From NCBI GenBank assembly GCA_022774865.1, contig JALFLH010000032.1:1-58588 (forward strand): DNA of 58,588 bases. Direction: 5' to 3'. Of this stretch, positions 23,559 to 31,130 are shown one piece after another. How positions within the stretch are numbered: the first letter of the stretch is position 1; each line of letters begins with the position of its first letter. The notes below the pieces were generated by a model. It searched no databases, was not told the origin of the DNA, and saw only the letters and a program-made list of their open reading frames with translations. A program made the translations under genes and the position numbers. This DNA comes from Clostridiales bacterium (GTDB lineage: Bacteria; Bacillota; Clostridia; Oscillospirales; Oscillospiraceae).

Positions 23559-24437
23559 CTATTCACTGAGGATTTCCCGAAAGAACGCGGCGGTGTCATC
23601 GTTGCACACAGCGGCTTCGGGGAGAGAAATGTTCACATGGAACACGTGGCTGATGGATTCATCGTCCTCGGTGCCGTAGCACTTCCATTGTGCCCTGATT
23701 CCTCTGGACCGGAGCAAGTCATACATCGGCTTGGCATTTCCCCGGAGAAAATCATGGCAGGCCGTGGTGATGAAAGCGGGTGGGTAATTGGCGCCAATGG
23801 CATCCAGCACCCGGAAGCGTGGATCGTCATCGGGCAGCGAACGCCCCAGATAGTCAAGCTGAATGCCCTTGCGGGGGGAGACGGCCTGGGCAGCGATGTC
23901 ATAGACTCCGCAATTCAGGCCCAGCGCCCGGATGGTGATTTCCGGGACGGTCATATGAAACAGGGCGGCATAATCGGGATTTGACGCGATCGCCGCGTAT
24001 TGGCTGGCAAGCTGGGCGCCTGCTGAATCGCCCACCAAAATGATCCGGCTTGGATCGAGATGATAACGGACGGCGTTTTTGCAGACCCATTCCATCACGT
24101 CGTTGGTGTCCCACAGCGGTGTGGGAAACTTCCACTTGGGAGCCAGACGGTAATTGAAATTCACAAAAGCAAAGCCCCTGCGGGCCATATCCATCCCGTA
24201 GCGGCGGTAAATTTCCTTGGTCCCGTAAACATAGCCGCCGCCGTGGATGCTGACGATGGTCGGCAGGGCTTCGGCTGTCCCGTCGGGATAATAGACATCC
24301 AGCAGGCTCCATTTTCCATGGCTGCCATAGGAGATGTTGCGGCATTGGGTAATCCCATCCGGAAGTGGAATCGGTCTGTCCCTCAGATAGTCGGAAACCG
24401 ACGCTTTCATATCAAAAAGAACTGATTGCAGTGACAT
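23559..24437 (-). CDS. Alpha/beta-hydrolase esterase (HSL-like)
   Basis: A 292-residue serine hydrolase. HGGG (SIHGGGYVYG) near residue 68 forms the oxyanion hole of the hormone-sensitive-lipase group, and the nucleophile elbow is GDSAG (ILVGDSAGAQLA). A late acidic residue and the histidine in SHVFHV complete a likely triad. No signal peptide is seen, so it should be cytoplasmic and act on short acyl esters; the natural substrate is unknown. Start may be ATG 24437 or TTG 24443 behind AAAGG. A -10 box TATAAT is at 24465-24470, without a convincing -35. Confidence 0.85.
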   Translation of the reverse strand: MSLQSVLFDMKASVSDYLRDRPIPLPDGITQCRNISYGSHGKWSLLDVYYPDGTAEALPTIVSIHGGGYVYGTKEIYRRYGMDMARRGFAFVNFNYRLAPKWKFPTPLWDTNDVMEWVCKNAVRYHLDPSRIILVGDSAGAQLASQYAAIASNPDYAALFHMTVPEITIRALGLNCGVYDIAAQAVSPRKGIQLDYLGRSLPDDDPRFRVLDAIGANYPPAFITTACHDFLRGNAKPMYDLLRSRGIRAQWKCYGTEDDESISHVFHVNISLPEAAVCNDDTAAFFREILSE

Positions 24438-24464
24438 AATCAATCCATCCTTTCATTGATTCAG

Positions 24465-24470
24465 ATTATA
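24465..24470 (-). promoter_or_regulatory. Probable -10 box for the esterase gene
   Basis: TATAAT on the minus strand, 28 bases ahead of the start. No good -35 hexamer at 16-18 bases, so this is a weak call. Confidence 0.4.
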
Positions 24471-24504
24471 TCAGAAAAAAGAAATGGATATGTTAACAAA
24501 TCGC

Positions 24505-24533
24505 AAATTAAACGCCGCCCGGCCGGGCGGCGT
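24505..24533 (-). terminator. Terminator after the ECF S-component gene
   Basis: A 22-base perfect palindrome (24512-24533, ACGCCGCCCGG and its mirror) followed on the minus strand by TTTAATTTG. It ends the transcript of the ECF gene. Confidence 0.7.
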
Positions 24534-24559
24534 CCGTATTTCAGAAGATGTGCCGATTA

Positions 24560-25210
24560 TTATCGCTGATTTTCAGGCAACGCCCGCGCCAAAACAGGAC
24601 GAAGCGCCAGATACAGAATGACCGCGCACACCGTGGAAACGACGCTGTTTACAAAGGTGACGCCGCCGGCAATTTTTGTCAGCGCCTGCGCGACGGTGTA
24701 CTCCTGACCGAAAATGTACACGTTGCGGAAATAGCCCAGGAAGGGGTCGGTGAACACGTTCAGCAGCAAGCCGGAGCCTGCCGAAGCAATGACCTTAACA
24801 AGATAGATTCCCTTCTTATCGTCGGTTTTCTGGCTTTTCAGACGGAATACCTTGTGCGCCACCGCGCCGCAGGTGATACCGATGAGAAATTTCAGGATAA
24901 AGGTGGTAACTGCGTAGCCGGGATCGCCAGCCAGAATGTCTGCCAGAGCCAGACCGATTGCCCCGGCCAGACCGCCGGAAACGCCGTCAAGGAGCAGGGC
25001 GGTCAGCGCGGTGAATGTGTTGCCCAGATGGAACGAGCTGCCACCATAAAACGGAATCCGGAAGAACAGATAAGCCACCAGACTCAGCGCTGCCATGACG
25101 CCGATGGTGGCGATTTCCCGCACCGAGAACTTCCGCTTGTAAAGAACGCTGGCAAAGACAATCAGGATCACAACGGCTGCCAGCAGCAGCCACATTGCGG
25201 TTTCGGACAT
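24560..25210 (-). CDS. ECF transporter S component (substrate-binding membrane subunit)
   Basis: A 216-residue membrane protein with about six hydrophobic segments. The core IATIGVMAALSLVAYLFFRIP followed by FHLGNTFTALTALLLDG and GGLAGAIGLALADILAGD fits the ECF S-component class that binds a vitamin or other micronutrient and docks on a shared EcfA/A'/T module. No ecfA or ecfT genes are adjacent, which is normal for group II ECF systems. The substrate cannot be read from the sequence. RBS GGAGGAGATTTGTT precedes the ATG at 25210. The leader is about 45 bases from the TATAAT at 25259-25264, too short for a known riboswitch. Confidence 0.82.
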   Translation of the reverse strand: MSETAMWLLLAAVVILIVFASVLYKRKFSVREIATIGVMAALSLVAYLFFRIPFYGGSSFHLGNTFTALTALLLDGVSGGLAGAIGLALADILAGDPGYAVTTFILKFLIGITCGAVAHKVFRLKSQKTDDKKGIYLVKVIASAGSGLLLNVFTDPFLGYFRNVYIFGQEYTVAQALTKIAGGVTFVNSVVSTVCAVILYLALRPVLARALPENQR

Positions 25211-25382
25211 AACAAATCTCCTCCATTTTTTATTTCTGTGTTTCTGTTTGGATGAGCCTATTATAGTCCGTTCTGGTAATAAATACAGTGCCAAATTGTA
25301 TTTATAAATTAATGCCAGTTTAGGGGGGCTTGCCGAATAAAACTTGGTATTTATCTGAATCGACTATTCTTTCGTTTCGCCC

Positions 25383-25411
25383 TGTACACTTCTTGTCAAA
25401 GATGCTATACT
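25383..25411 (+). promoter_or_regulatory. nagB promoter
   Basis: TGTACA (25383-25388), 17 bases, TATACT (25406-25411), 28 bases ahead of the nagB ATG. The -35 box matches consensus at four of six positions. Confidence 0.6.
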
Positions 25412-25438
25412 CAAGAAAAAAGAAAGGGGATCTTTCTC

Positions 25439-26176
25439 ATGAGAATTATTTGTGCAAAAGATTATAAAGATGTCAGCCGCAAGGCAGCCAACATCATTTC
25501 CGCTCAGGTGATTCTGAAGCCGGACTGTGTACTGGGTCTTGCCACCGGAAGCAGCCCCATCGGCACCTACCAGCAGCTCATCCGCTGGTACGAAAAAGGC
25601 GATCTGGACTTTGCCCATGTCCGCACCGTCAACCTGGACGAATATGTGGGTCTGAGCAAAGACCACGACCAGAGCTACGCCTACTTCATGCGCCAAAACT
25701 TCTTTGACCACATCAATATTGACCAGGCCAACTGCAATATTCCCAACGGCATGAACCCCGACGCGGAAGCGGAATGCGCCCGGTATGACGCCGTGATCAA
25801 GTCGCTGGGCGGCATCGATCTGCAGCTTCTGGGGCTGGGTCCCAACGGCCACATTGGTTTCAATGAGCCCTGCGATGAATTTGTCAAGGGCACCAACAAG
25901 GTTAGCCTGACCAAAGAAACCATCGACGCCAACGCCCGCTTCTTCGCCAGCCGCGATGAGGTTCCCAAGTTCGCCTATACCATGGGCATCGGTTCCATCG
26001 TCAACGCCCAGCGTGTTCTGATGGTGGTCAACGGCGCAAACAAGGCTCAGGCTGTCAGGGACTGCTTCTTCGGCCCCATCTCCCCCAGGGCGCCCGGCTC
26101 CATTCTTCAGCTTCACCCCGATTTTACGCTGGTTGCCGATGAAGCCGCGCTGTCTCTTGTCAAAGATCTGCTGTAA
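25439..26176 (+). CDS. nagB: Glucosamine-6-phosphate deaminase
   Basis: A 245-residue enzyme that converts glucosamine-6-phosphate to fructose-6-phosphate and ammonia, feeding amino-sugar carbon into glycolysis. Family motifs are LGLATGSSPIGTY near residue 35, VNLDEYVGL, HSYAYFM-like QSYAYFMRQNFFDHI, and LGLGPNGHIGFNEP with the catalytic acid/histidine region. Length is standard. It is monocistronic with its own promoter and terminator; nagA is not adjacent. Confidence 0.96.
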   Translation: MRIICAKDYKDVSRKAANIISAQVILKPDCVLGLATGSSPIGTYQQLIRWYEKGDLDFAHVRTVNLDEYVGLSKDHDQSYAYFMRQNFFDHINIDQANCNIPNGMNPDAEAECARYDAVIKSLGGIDLQLLGLGPNGHIGFNEPCDEFVKGTNKVSLTKETIDANARFFASRDEVPKFAYTMGIGSIVNAQRVLMVVNGANKAQAVRDCFFGPISPRAPGSILQLHPDFTLVADEAALSLVKDLL

Positions 26177-26190
26177 TCGATTCTTCCCTT

Positions 26191-26222
26191 CCCGGAGTGC
26201 ATGGCACTCCGGGATATTTTTA
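26191..26222 (+). terminator. nagB terminator
   Basis: CCCGGAGTGC pairs with GCACTCCGGG around a short AT loop (26191-26213), followed by ATATTTTT. Confidence 0.88.
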
Positions 26223-26298
26223 CATTTTTGTAATGACTTTATGACGTTTTTCTGATATGATAAGCAAAATATGCTTGTCTGGAAAGGATGTGTGCTGG

Positions 26299-28095
26299 AT
26301 GCGGGTTCTCTTTCTGTCCTGCAATACCGGTGAGGGTCACAACTCCACGGCAAAGGCCATTATCTCGGTTCTGGAAGCCCGGGGTGTGGAATGCCGTATT
26401 GAAGACGTTCTGGCCTGCCTGTCTCCCAAGTTTTCCAAATTCATCAGCAACTGGCACGCCCGGCTCTACAAATACGCCCCCAAGCTTTCGGATGCGGGCT
26501 ACCGAATCTTTGAGCGGAATCCCGGCGATCCGGAGGACAGCGTTACGCCGGTCTATGAGCTGCTGTCGCTGGGCGCCCGGAAGCTGTGGGAAATTCTGGT
26601 AGAAGGCGATTACGACGCGGTTGTCTGCGTCCACCTGTTTTCCGCGCTGATGATGACGGAAGTCCGGAAGAACTTTGTCAGCAAGGAACCCTGCTTTTTT
26701 GCCGCTACGGACTACTCCCCCGCGCCCCTTCTGGAATACAGCAATCTGGATGGATATTTCATTCCCCGCGCAGTTCCGGAAGCGGAATTCGTTCAGGCGG
26801 GCATTCCCGCCGACCGTCTGATTCCCACGGGAATCCCGGTTCGTCAGGAATTCTATGCCCATGGCGACCGCGACGCGGCGAGAAAAGCGCTGGATTTACC
26901 GGAACAAGGAAATGTGACGCTGCTGATGTGCGGCAGTATGGGCTGCGGCCCCATCCGCAAGCTGGGGAAAGACCTGACCCGGGCGCTCCCGGAGGATTCC
27001 ACGGTGGTGGCCATCTGCGGCAGAAATGACAAACTGGCTGAATCCATGGCGGATCTGCATGACCCGAAAATGCGGGTACTGGGCTACACGCAGAACGTGT
27101 CGGATTACATGGACGCGGCGGACCTGATCGTGACGAAGCCCGGCGGTCTCAGCTCCACGGAGGCCGCCTGCAAACACCTTCCCATGGTGTTCATCAACGC
27201 GGTGGGCGGGTGCGAGGAAAAGAATTTCGAACTGTTTCTGGAGCGGGGCTATGCGGTTGGCAGCGCCGACCCGGAGGAAACGGCGGAGCTGGCTGTCTCC
27301 CTTGCCGGCGACCCGGAGCGGCTGCATGATATGTCCAGCCGGCTGGCAGACGGTTTTTCCGCGAACTCTGCGGTAGAAATTGCCGATCACGTGATGAGCA
27401 GCGCCCGGCACTACGCAGAAGCCCGCGCCGCGTTTGAAAAACGGATAGCCAGCCGCAGTTTTGGGCATCCTCTGGAGGAAGGAGGATGTGAAATGCAATT
27501 TATGCAATCCCAAACCAGAACCAATCTGGCTCGTTCCTTTGCCGGGGAATCCCAGGCCCGCACCCGCTACACAATCTATGCCCAGCAGGCGCGGGCGGAG
27601 GGCATGGAATGGATTGCCCGGATCTTCGAGGAAACCGCTGCCAACGAGGCGGTTCACGCCGAAGAATTTTTGGAGCAGTTGCAAAAAATGGACGGCTGTT
27701 CCGGCAATATCGAGCTGGATGCCGGTTATCCCTATCAGCTTGGCAGCACCGCCGACAATCTGCGCTTTGCGGCGGAGGGCGAGCTGGACGAGTGCCGGAA
27801 TGCCTATCCCGCTTTCGCGGAAATGGCGCGCCGGGAGGGCTTTGAGAACGCCGCGCGGCTGTGGATGCAGATTGCCCGGGTTGAGGGTGTGCACCACAAC
27901 ACCTTCCAGTCTCTGTCGCAGCAGCTTGACGCCGGGGAGCTGACCCGGAAAACGGAGCCGGTTGTCTGGCGCTGTGTCAACTGCGGCTACACCTACGAGG
28001 CAAACAACGCGCTGGAGCGCTGCCCCGTCTGCGGCAAGGGCGCCGGCTGGCAGGAGGGTCAGGTGGACCAGAAAAAAACGCTGGCGAAGAAATAA
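26299..28095 (+). CDS. Glycosyltransferase (MGDG synthase/UgtP type) fused in frame to rubrerythrin
   Basis: A single open frame of 598 residues. Residues 1-~384 form a GT-B glycosyltransferase: MRVLFLSCNTGEGHNSTAKA matches the N-terminal motif of processive diacylglycerol glucosyltransferases and MGDG synthases, and the C-half has a MurG-like donor site (LIVTKPGGLSSTEAACKHLPMVF). Such enzymes add glucose or galactose to diacylglycerol in the membrane. After a linker of ~14 residues the frame continues into a complete rubrerythrin from residue 399. No stop lies between. A strong GGAGGAAGGAGG and ATG sit at the join, so free rubrerythrin is probably also made. Either this is a true fusion, or the transferase lost its stop and reads into the next gene. 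The ATG at 26299 is chosen by homology; its ribosome site is weak. Confidence 0.8.
   Translation: MRVLFLSCNTGEGHNSTAKAIISVLEARGVECRIEDVLACLSPKFSKFISNWHARLYKYAPKLSDAGYRIFERNPGDPEDSVTPVYELLSLGARKLWEILVEGDYDAVVCVHLFSALMMTEVRKNFVSKEPCFFAATDYSPAPLLEYSNLDGYFIPRAVPEAEFVQAGIPADRLIPTGIPVRQEFYAHGDRDAARKALDLPEQGNVTLLMCGSMGCGPIRKLGKDLTRALPEDSTVVAICGRNDKLAESMADLHDPKMRVLGYTQNVSDYMDAADLIVTKPGGLSSTEAACKHLPMVFINAVGGCEEKNFELFLERGYAVGSADPEETAELAVSLAGDPERLHDMSSRLADGFSANSAVEIADHVMSSARHYAEARAAFEKRIASRSFGHPLEEGGCEMQFMQSQTRTNLARSFAGESQARTRYTIYAQQARAEGMEWIARIFEETAANEAVHAEEFLEQLQKMDGCSGNIELDAGYPYQLGSTADNLRFAAEGELDECRNAYPAFAEMARREGFENAARLWMQIARVEGVHHNTFQSLSQQLDAGELTRKTEPVVWRCVNCGYTYEANNALERCPVCGKGAGWQEGQVDQKKTLAKK
27493..28095 (+). 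CDS. Rubrerythrin (internal start within the fused frame)
   Basis: From ATG 27493 a 200-residue rubrerythrin can be read in the same frame as the glycosyltransferase. It has the ferritin-like four-helix diiron domain with ARSFAGESQARTRY, the ExxH helices (EAVHAE and EGVHHN) and EGELDECRNAY, then a C-terminal rubredoxin-like iron site CVNCGYTY...CPVCG. Rubrerythrin reduces hydrogen peroxide in anaerobes using NAD(P)H-linked rubredoxin. The ribosome site GGAGG ends 8 bases before the ATG, so translation from here is likely. Length equals that of stand-alone rubrerythrins, which supports a separate product besides the fusion. Confidence 0.85.
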   Translation: MQFMQSQTRTNLARSFAGESQARTRYTIYAQQARAEGMEWIARIFEETAANEAVHAEEFLEQLQKMDGCSGNIELDAGYPYQLGSTADNLRFAAEGELDECRNAYPAFAEMARREGFENAARLWMQIARVEGVHHNTFQSLSQQLDAGELTRKTEPVVWRCVNCGYTYEANNALERCPVCGKGAGWQEGQVDQKKTLAKK

Positions 28096-28137
28096 CCGGC
28101 GCTTTCAAACAAAATCCCATTGGATTACAAGTTCCTG

Positions 28138-28167
28138 TTTACAGATGCCCTGTTCATGTGATAAGAT
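28138..28167 (+). promoter_or_regulatory. Possible promoter of the exonuclease gene
   Basis: TTTACA (28138-28143), 18 bases, TAAGAT (28162-28167), 33 bases before the ATG. A moderate match. Confidence 0.5.
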
Positions 28168-28200
28168 ACAGAAAAGGACGACTGAACAGAGGTTATTTGC

Positions 28201-29187
28201 ATGAATTATATTGTATTGGACATGGAATGGAATCAGCCCTGGCCCGGGTCGCCTTCCGCGCGGAAGGTGTTGCCCGTGCAGATCCGGGGCGAGATCATTC
28301 AGATCGGCGCCATCCGGCTGACGGAGGATCAGCAGGTCGCGGATGAATTTCAGATCATGATTAAGCCCAAATACTACCGCCACCTGAACCGCCGTGTCAG
28401 CAAGCTGACCGGCATCAAGGAGACACGGCTGACAGAAGAAGGCGTGCCGTTTCCTTTTGCCATGGAGCAGTTCCGGGACTGGTGCGGAGATGACATTGTG
28501 TTTCTGACCTGGGGCTTTGACGACATCGGCATTCTCCGGGAAAATCTCCAGCTACACGGTCTGGACACCGGCTGGACGGACAGATGGTACAATGCCCAGA
28601 TGATCTTCAACGCCCAGACCGACGGCTCTACCTCTCAAAAGGCGCTGAAAACCGCCATGGAATCTTTCGGCATTGAGGCCACCCGCCCTGCCCATGACGC
28701 GCTGGGCGATGCCTACCACACTGCGCTGATCTGCGCCAGACTGGATTTGAAAAAGGGTGCGCAGGAATACGACGAGGCACTGAAAAGCCACGAAAATGGA
28801 TTCCACGGCGCGGAGCTTCCCGGCTGCATCTGCCGTCAGGTTTATTACGATTTTGCAGACAAGCGGGCAGCGCTCAGCGCCATGTCCGGTGAGGAAAACA
28901 AATGTCCTGTCTGCGGGGGAAGAATGCTGGGTTCCCGCTGGTTTTCCCAGCCCGGGCACCGGTATATGGATCTGGCCGCCTGTCCGGAACACGGGAAGTT
29001 CCTGATCCGGGTACGGCTTTCGGAACAGCCCGATGGACTGACCCGGGTGAGCCGTCTGACCTACGAGGCCACCTCCGAAGCCGCGGAGGCTTACGCCCGC
29101 CGGGCGGAAAAGGCCGATCCCGAGCAGCCCCGTCCCACCCGCCGTCGCCGCCGCCGGAAAACCGCGGTGGAAAACGTCAAGGAATAG
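28201..29187 (+). CDS. DnaQ-like 3'-5' exonuclease (DEDDh) with zinc ribbon and basic tail
   Basis: A 328-residue protein. Residues 1-185 are an RNase T/DnaQ exonuclease fold: ExoI has the catalytic pair in VLDMEWNQ, ExoII is near WGFDDIGIL, and ExoIII is HDALGDAYHT, giving the DEDDh set. It resembles the KapD/ERI-1 group that trims RNA or DNA 3' ends. A metal-binding patch with CPVCGG and later CPEHGK follows (residues ~235-265), and the C-terminus ends in a run of arginines, both pointing to nucleic-acid binding. Target unknown. It is a single gene ended by a strong terminator. Confidence 0.82.
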   Translation: MNYIVLDMEWNQPWPGSPSARKVLPVQIRGEIIQIGAIRLTEDQQVADEFQIMIKPKYYRHLNRRVSKLTGIKETRLTEEGVPFPFAMEQFRDWCGDDIVFLTWGFDDIGILRENLQLHGLDTGWTDRWYNAQMIFNAQTDGSTSQKALKTAMESFGIEATRPAHDALGDAYHTALICARLDLKKGAQEYDEALKSHENGFHGAELPGCICRQVYYDFADKRAALSAMSGEENKCPVCGGRMLGSRWFSQPGHRYMDLAACPEHGKFLIRVRLSEQPDGLTRVSRLTYEATSEAAEAYARRAEKADPEQPRPTRRRRRRKTAVENVKE

Positions 29188-29188
29188 A

Positions 29189-29224
29189 ACACATCCACCG
29201 GCACCGGCCGGTGGATGTGTTTTT
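29189..29224 (+). terminator. Terminator after the exonuclease gene
   Basis: ACACATCCACCGG and CCGGTGGATGTGT pair (29189-29220), followed by TTTTTC. On the opposite strand TTCTATTCC follows, so it may also serve the convergent mtnN operon. Confidence 0.9.
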
Positions 29225-29235
29225 CGTCTCTGCGT

Positions 29236-29946
29236 TTATTCATCTTCCGCCTCGCGGATGCACTTCGCCATCGCCATCGTAACCCGGGCACACCGGTCGG
29301 CGGCAATGGCCTCAAAGGTGGGATAATCCATCTGAGCGCTGTCATCCGCTTTGTCCGAGATTGCCCGGAGGATTACAAAGGGAACGGCGTTGCGGAAGGC
29401 TGTCTGGGCAATGGCTGTGCCCTCCATTTCCGTGCACATTGCCATGGTCACAGCCGTAATTCTCGCTTTCTGCTCTGTCTGGCACACAAACTGATCGCCG
29501 CTGGCCACCCGTCCGATTTTGGTATGGCCGGGGTTGACGGACTCCGCCGCCGCGAATGCGTAAGCCAGAAGCGTATCATCCGCCTCAAACGCCAGTGGCA
29601 TCCCCGGAACCATGCCCACGGGATAGTCCACAAAATGACAATCTACGTCATGATACATGGCGTCCCGGCTCACCAGCAGATCGCCGATGTCCAGATCGTT
29701 GCACAGCGACCCCGCCACACCGGTATTGATGATAGCGGTAACACCGAAGCAGTCACACAGAATCTGCGCGCACATGGCCGCGTTGACCTTGCCCACGCCG
29801 CTCTGCACCACCACCGCAGGCAGTCCTTCCAGAACGCCCTCGCAGAATTCCATGCCCGCCCTTTTGGAAAGGACGGGTTTTTCCATTTTTCCTTTCAGCG
29901 CCGCGACCTCAACATCCATGGCGCCGATAATTCCCAGTTTTGTCAT
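29236..29946 (-). CDS. mtnN: 5'-methylthioadenosine/S-adenosylhomocysteine nucleosidase
   Basis: A 236-residue nucleosidase that removes adenine from methylthioadenosine and S-adenosylhomocysteine. It starts KLGIIGAMDVEVAALK, has INTGVAGSL and VVVQSGVGKVNAAM, SGDQFV, and the substrate loop AMCTEMEGTAIAQ; catalytic aspartate is in RAISDKADD. RBS GGAGTGGAAT precedes ATG 29946. It lies 10 bases after luxS, which consumes its S-ribosylhomocysteine product, so both enzymes of the activated methyl cycle are in one operon. Confidence 0.96.
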   Translation of the reverse strand: MTKLGIIGAMDVEVAALKGKMEKPVLSKRAGMEFCEGVLEGLPAVVVQSGVGKVNAAMCAQILCDCFGVTAIINTGVAGSLCNDLDIGDLLVSRDAMYHDVDCHFVDYPVGMVPGMPLAFEADDTLLAYAFAAAESVNPGHTKIGRVASGDQFVCQTEQKARITAVTMAMCTEMEGTAIAQTAFRNAVPFVILRAISDKADDSAQMDYPTFEAIAADRCARVTMAMAKCIREAEDE

Positions 29947-29956
29947 ATTCCACTCC

Positions 29957-30433
29957 TTACTCCGGGTACACAAGCTGTGACCGGTCAATCTGTTCCAGCA
30001 GGGCGGCGTATTTTCCGCCCCAGTAATTCGCCATCGGCAGGTTCATATCCAGATAATTGCCACAGTCTCTGGCGCTGGCCCCCGGTACCTCCCCCCGGTA
30101 ATCCCGAATGAACGCGAAGCAGTCCCGCACCAGCGGCACCACGTCTTTGGAGCTATAGTCGCCAACCAGCAGCAGATAAAACCCGGTGCGGCAGCCCATG
30201 GGACCGAAATACAGCACACGATCCTTCCACTGGGGTTGGTTTCGCAGATAGGTAGCCGCCAGATGCTCGATGGTGTGTACCTCGGCTGTATTCATCACCG
30301 GCTCATCGTTGGGACTTGTGAGCCGCAGGTCAAAGGTTGTGACCGTCTCCGCGCCCACCTGATCCTTCCGGGATACATACAGTCCCGGCTGGAGCTTGAT
30401 ATGGTCAATTGTAAAGCTCGTAATCTTCTCCAT
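29957..30433 (-). CDS. luxS: S-ribosylhomocysteine lyase LuxS
   Basis: A 158-residue metalloenzyme that splits S-ribosylhomocysteine into homocysteine and DPD, the precursor of autoinducer-2. The metal ligands are H53 and H57 in HTIEH plus C124 (ARDCGN), and the catalytic cysteine is C81 in GPMGCRTGFY. Start MEKITSF has AGGA upstream. Between mtnN and the LURP-one gene in the same transcript. AI-2 could be a signal or a by-product of methyl recycling; nothing nearby shows a receptor. Confidence 0.96.
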   Translation of the reverse strand: MEKITSFTIDHIKLQPGLYVSRKDQVGAETVTTFDLRLTSPNDEPVMNTAEVHTIEHLAATYLRNQPQWKDRVLYFGPMGCRTGFYLLLVGDYSSKDVVPLVRDCFAFIRDYRGEVPGASARDCGNYLDMNLPMANYWGGKYAALLEQIDRSQLVYPE

Positions 30434-30454
30434 GCTTCCTCTCGCCTCTCTCAA

Positions 30455-30931
30455 TTAGTCTCCGTCGCTGCAGTTGGCGGCATCAATGGCAATAACCAGC
30501 AGCAAACCCGGGAATTCATGAACCGGGTTGGAATAGCGCAGCGCATAGGTATCCCCCCAGCGGAACAGTTCTTTGGAAATGGACATGATTTCCTGGGCTC
30601 CCTGCACCACCCGGTAATCCCAGCCCAGAAAATCTCCCTCCACGTCCCAGCCGCGAAAATCCACCTCATAGTTCTGCCGGAACAGTGTGAATTTTTTCCG
30701 AACCGTGCCCCGTGTCCTGCCGTCGATGACAAGATCAAAAGTGGGCATCAGGGTAAACAGCCGTTGATGAACGCTGCCCAGCTCCGCCCCTGTTCGCTTA
30801 TCGTAGACGTGGATCTGGTGGCCAAGGGTGAGAAATTCCGCCTTGACGAAGTATTTGGCCGCGCCGGTCTCATCGTAAACGTCGTAGGTATCCGTCCACG
30901 AGAATACCCGTTGTTTTATCAGCAGCTCCAT
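30455..30931 (-). CDS. LURP-one-related (tubby-like beta-barrel) protein
   Basis: A 158-residue protein of the LURP-one-related/DUF567 family. Its beta-strand-rich pattern with VYDKRTGAELGSVHQRLF, FDLVIDGRTRGTVRKKFTLFRQNYEVDF and GWDYRVV is characteristic. The fold resembles a phospholipid scramblase/tubby barrel, but bacterial functions are not established. No membrane segment or signal peptide. It leads the transcript mtnN-luxS, is divergent from the XRE-LiaF-like regulator, and paired palindromes lie between them, so it may be that regulator's target. Confidence 0.85.
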   Translation of the reverse strand: MELLIKQRVFSWTDTYDVYDETGAAKYFVKAEFLTLGHQIHVYDKRTGAELGSVHQRLFTLMPTFDLVIDGRTRGTVRKKFTLFRQNYEVDFRGWDVEGDFLGWDYRVVQGAQEIMSISKELFRWGDTYALRYSNPVHEFPGLLLVIAIDAANCSDGD

Positions 30932-30951
30932 ACAACCGCCTCCTTTCTGAT

Positions 30952-30980
30952 ATCATACCGCATGGCGGCTCCAAATGCAA
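30952..30980 (-). promoter_or_regulatory. Promoter of the LURP-one/luxS/mtnN operon
   Basis: Minus strand TTGCAT (30975-30980), 17 bases, TATGAT (30952-30957). The start point is about 30945, which places the paired palindromes at roughly -64 and -85. Confidence 0.8.
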
Positions 30981-31002
30981 GAAAAATGCATTCTCCTCTA
31001 TT

Positions 31003-31036
31003 CAACCGTCAGTTGTGCCGGATTCAACCGCCGGTT
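31003..31036. promoter_or_regulatory. Two CAACCGYCRGTTG palindromes 21 bp apart
   Basis: CAACCGTCAGTTG (31003-31015) and CAACCGCCGGTTG (31024-31036) have centres exactly 21 bp apart, two helical turns. They sit in the divergent gap between the LURP-one operon and the XRE-LiaF-like gene. They look like an operator for two dimers on one face of the DNA, upstream of the LURP-one promoter. Confidence 0.7.
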
Positions 31037-31130
31037 GAAGGAATTTTTTTGAAGAATAAACAAACAAGTGATAGCTTTTTCCCAGAATTTATGGCATGAT
31101 ATTCCCAGATACAAAAGGGAGGGATTCAAT

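Noticed and set aside
25211..25264. Riboswitch before the ECF S-component gene
   Set aside because: The leader from the -10 box to the start is about 50 bases, too short for FMN, TPP or cobalamin elements, and no motif was seen.
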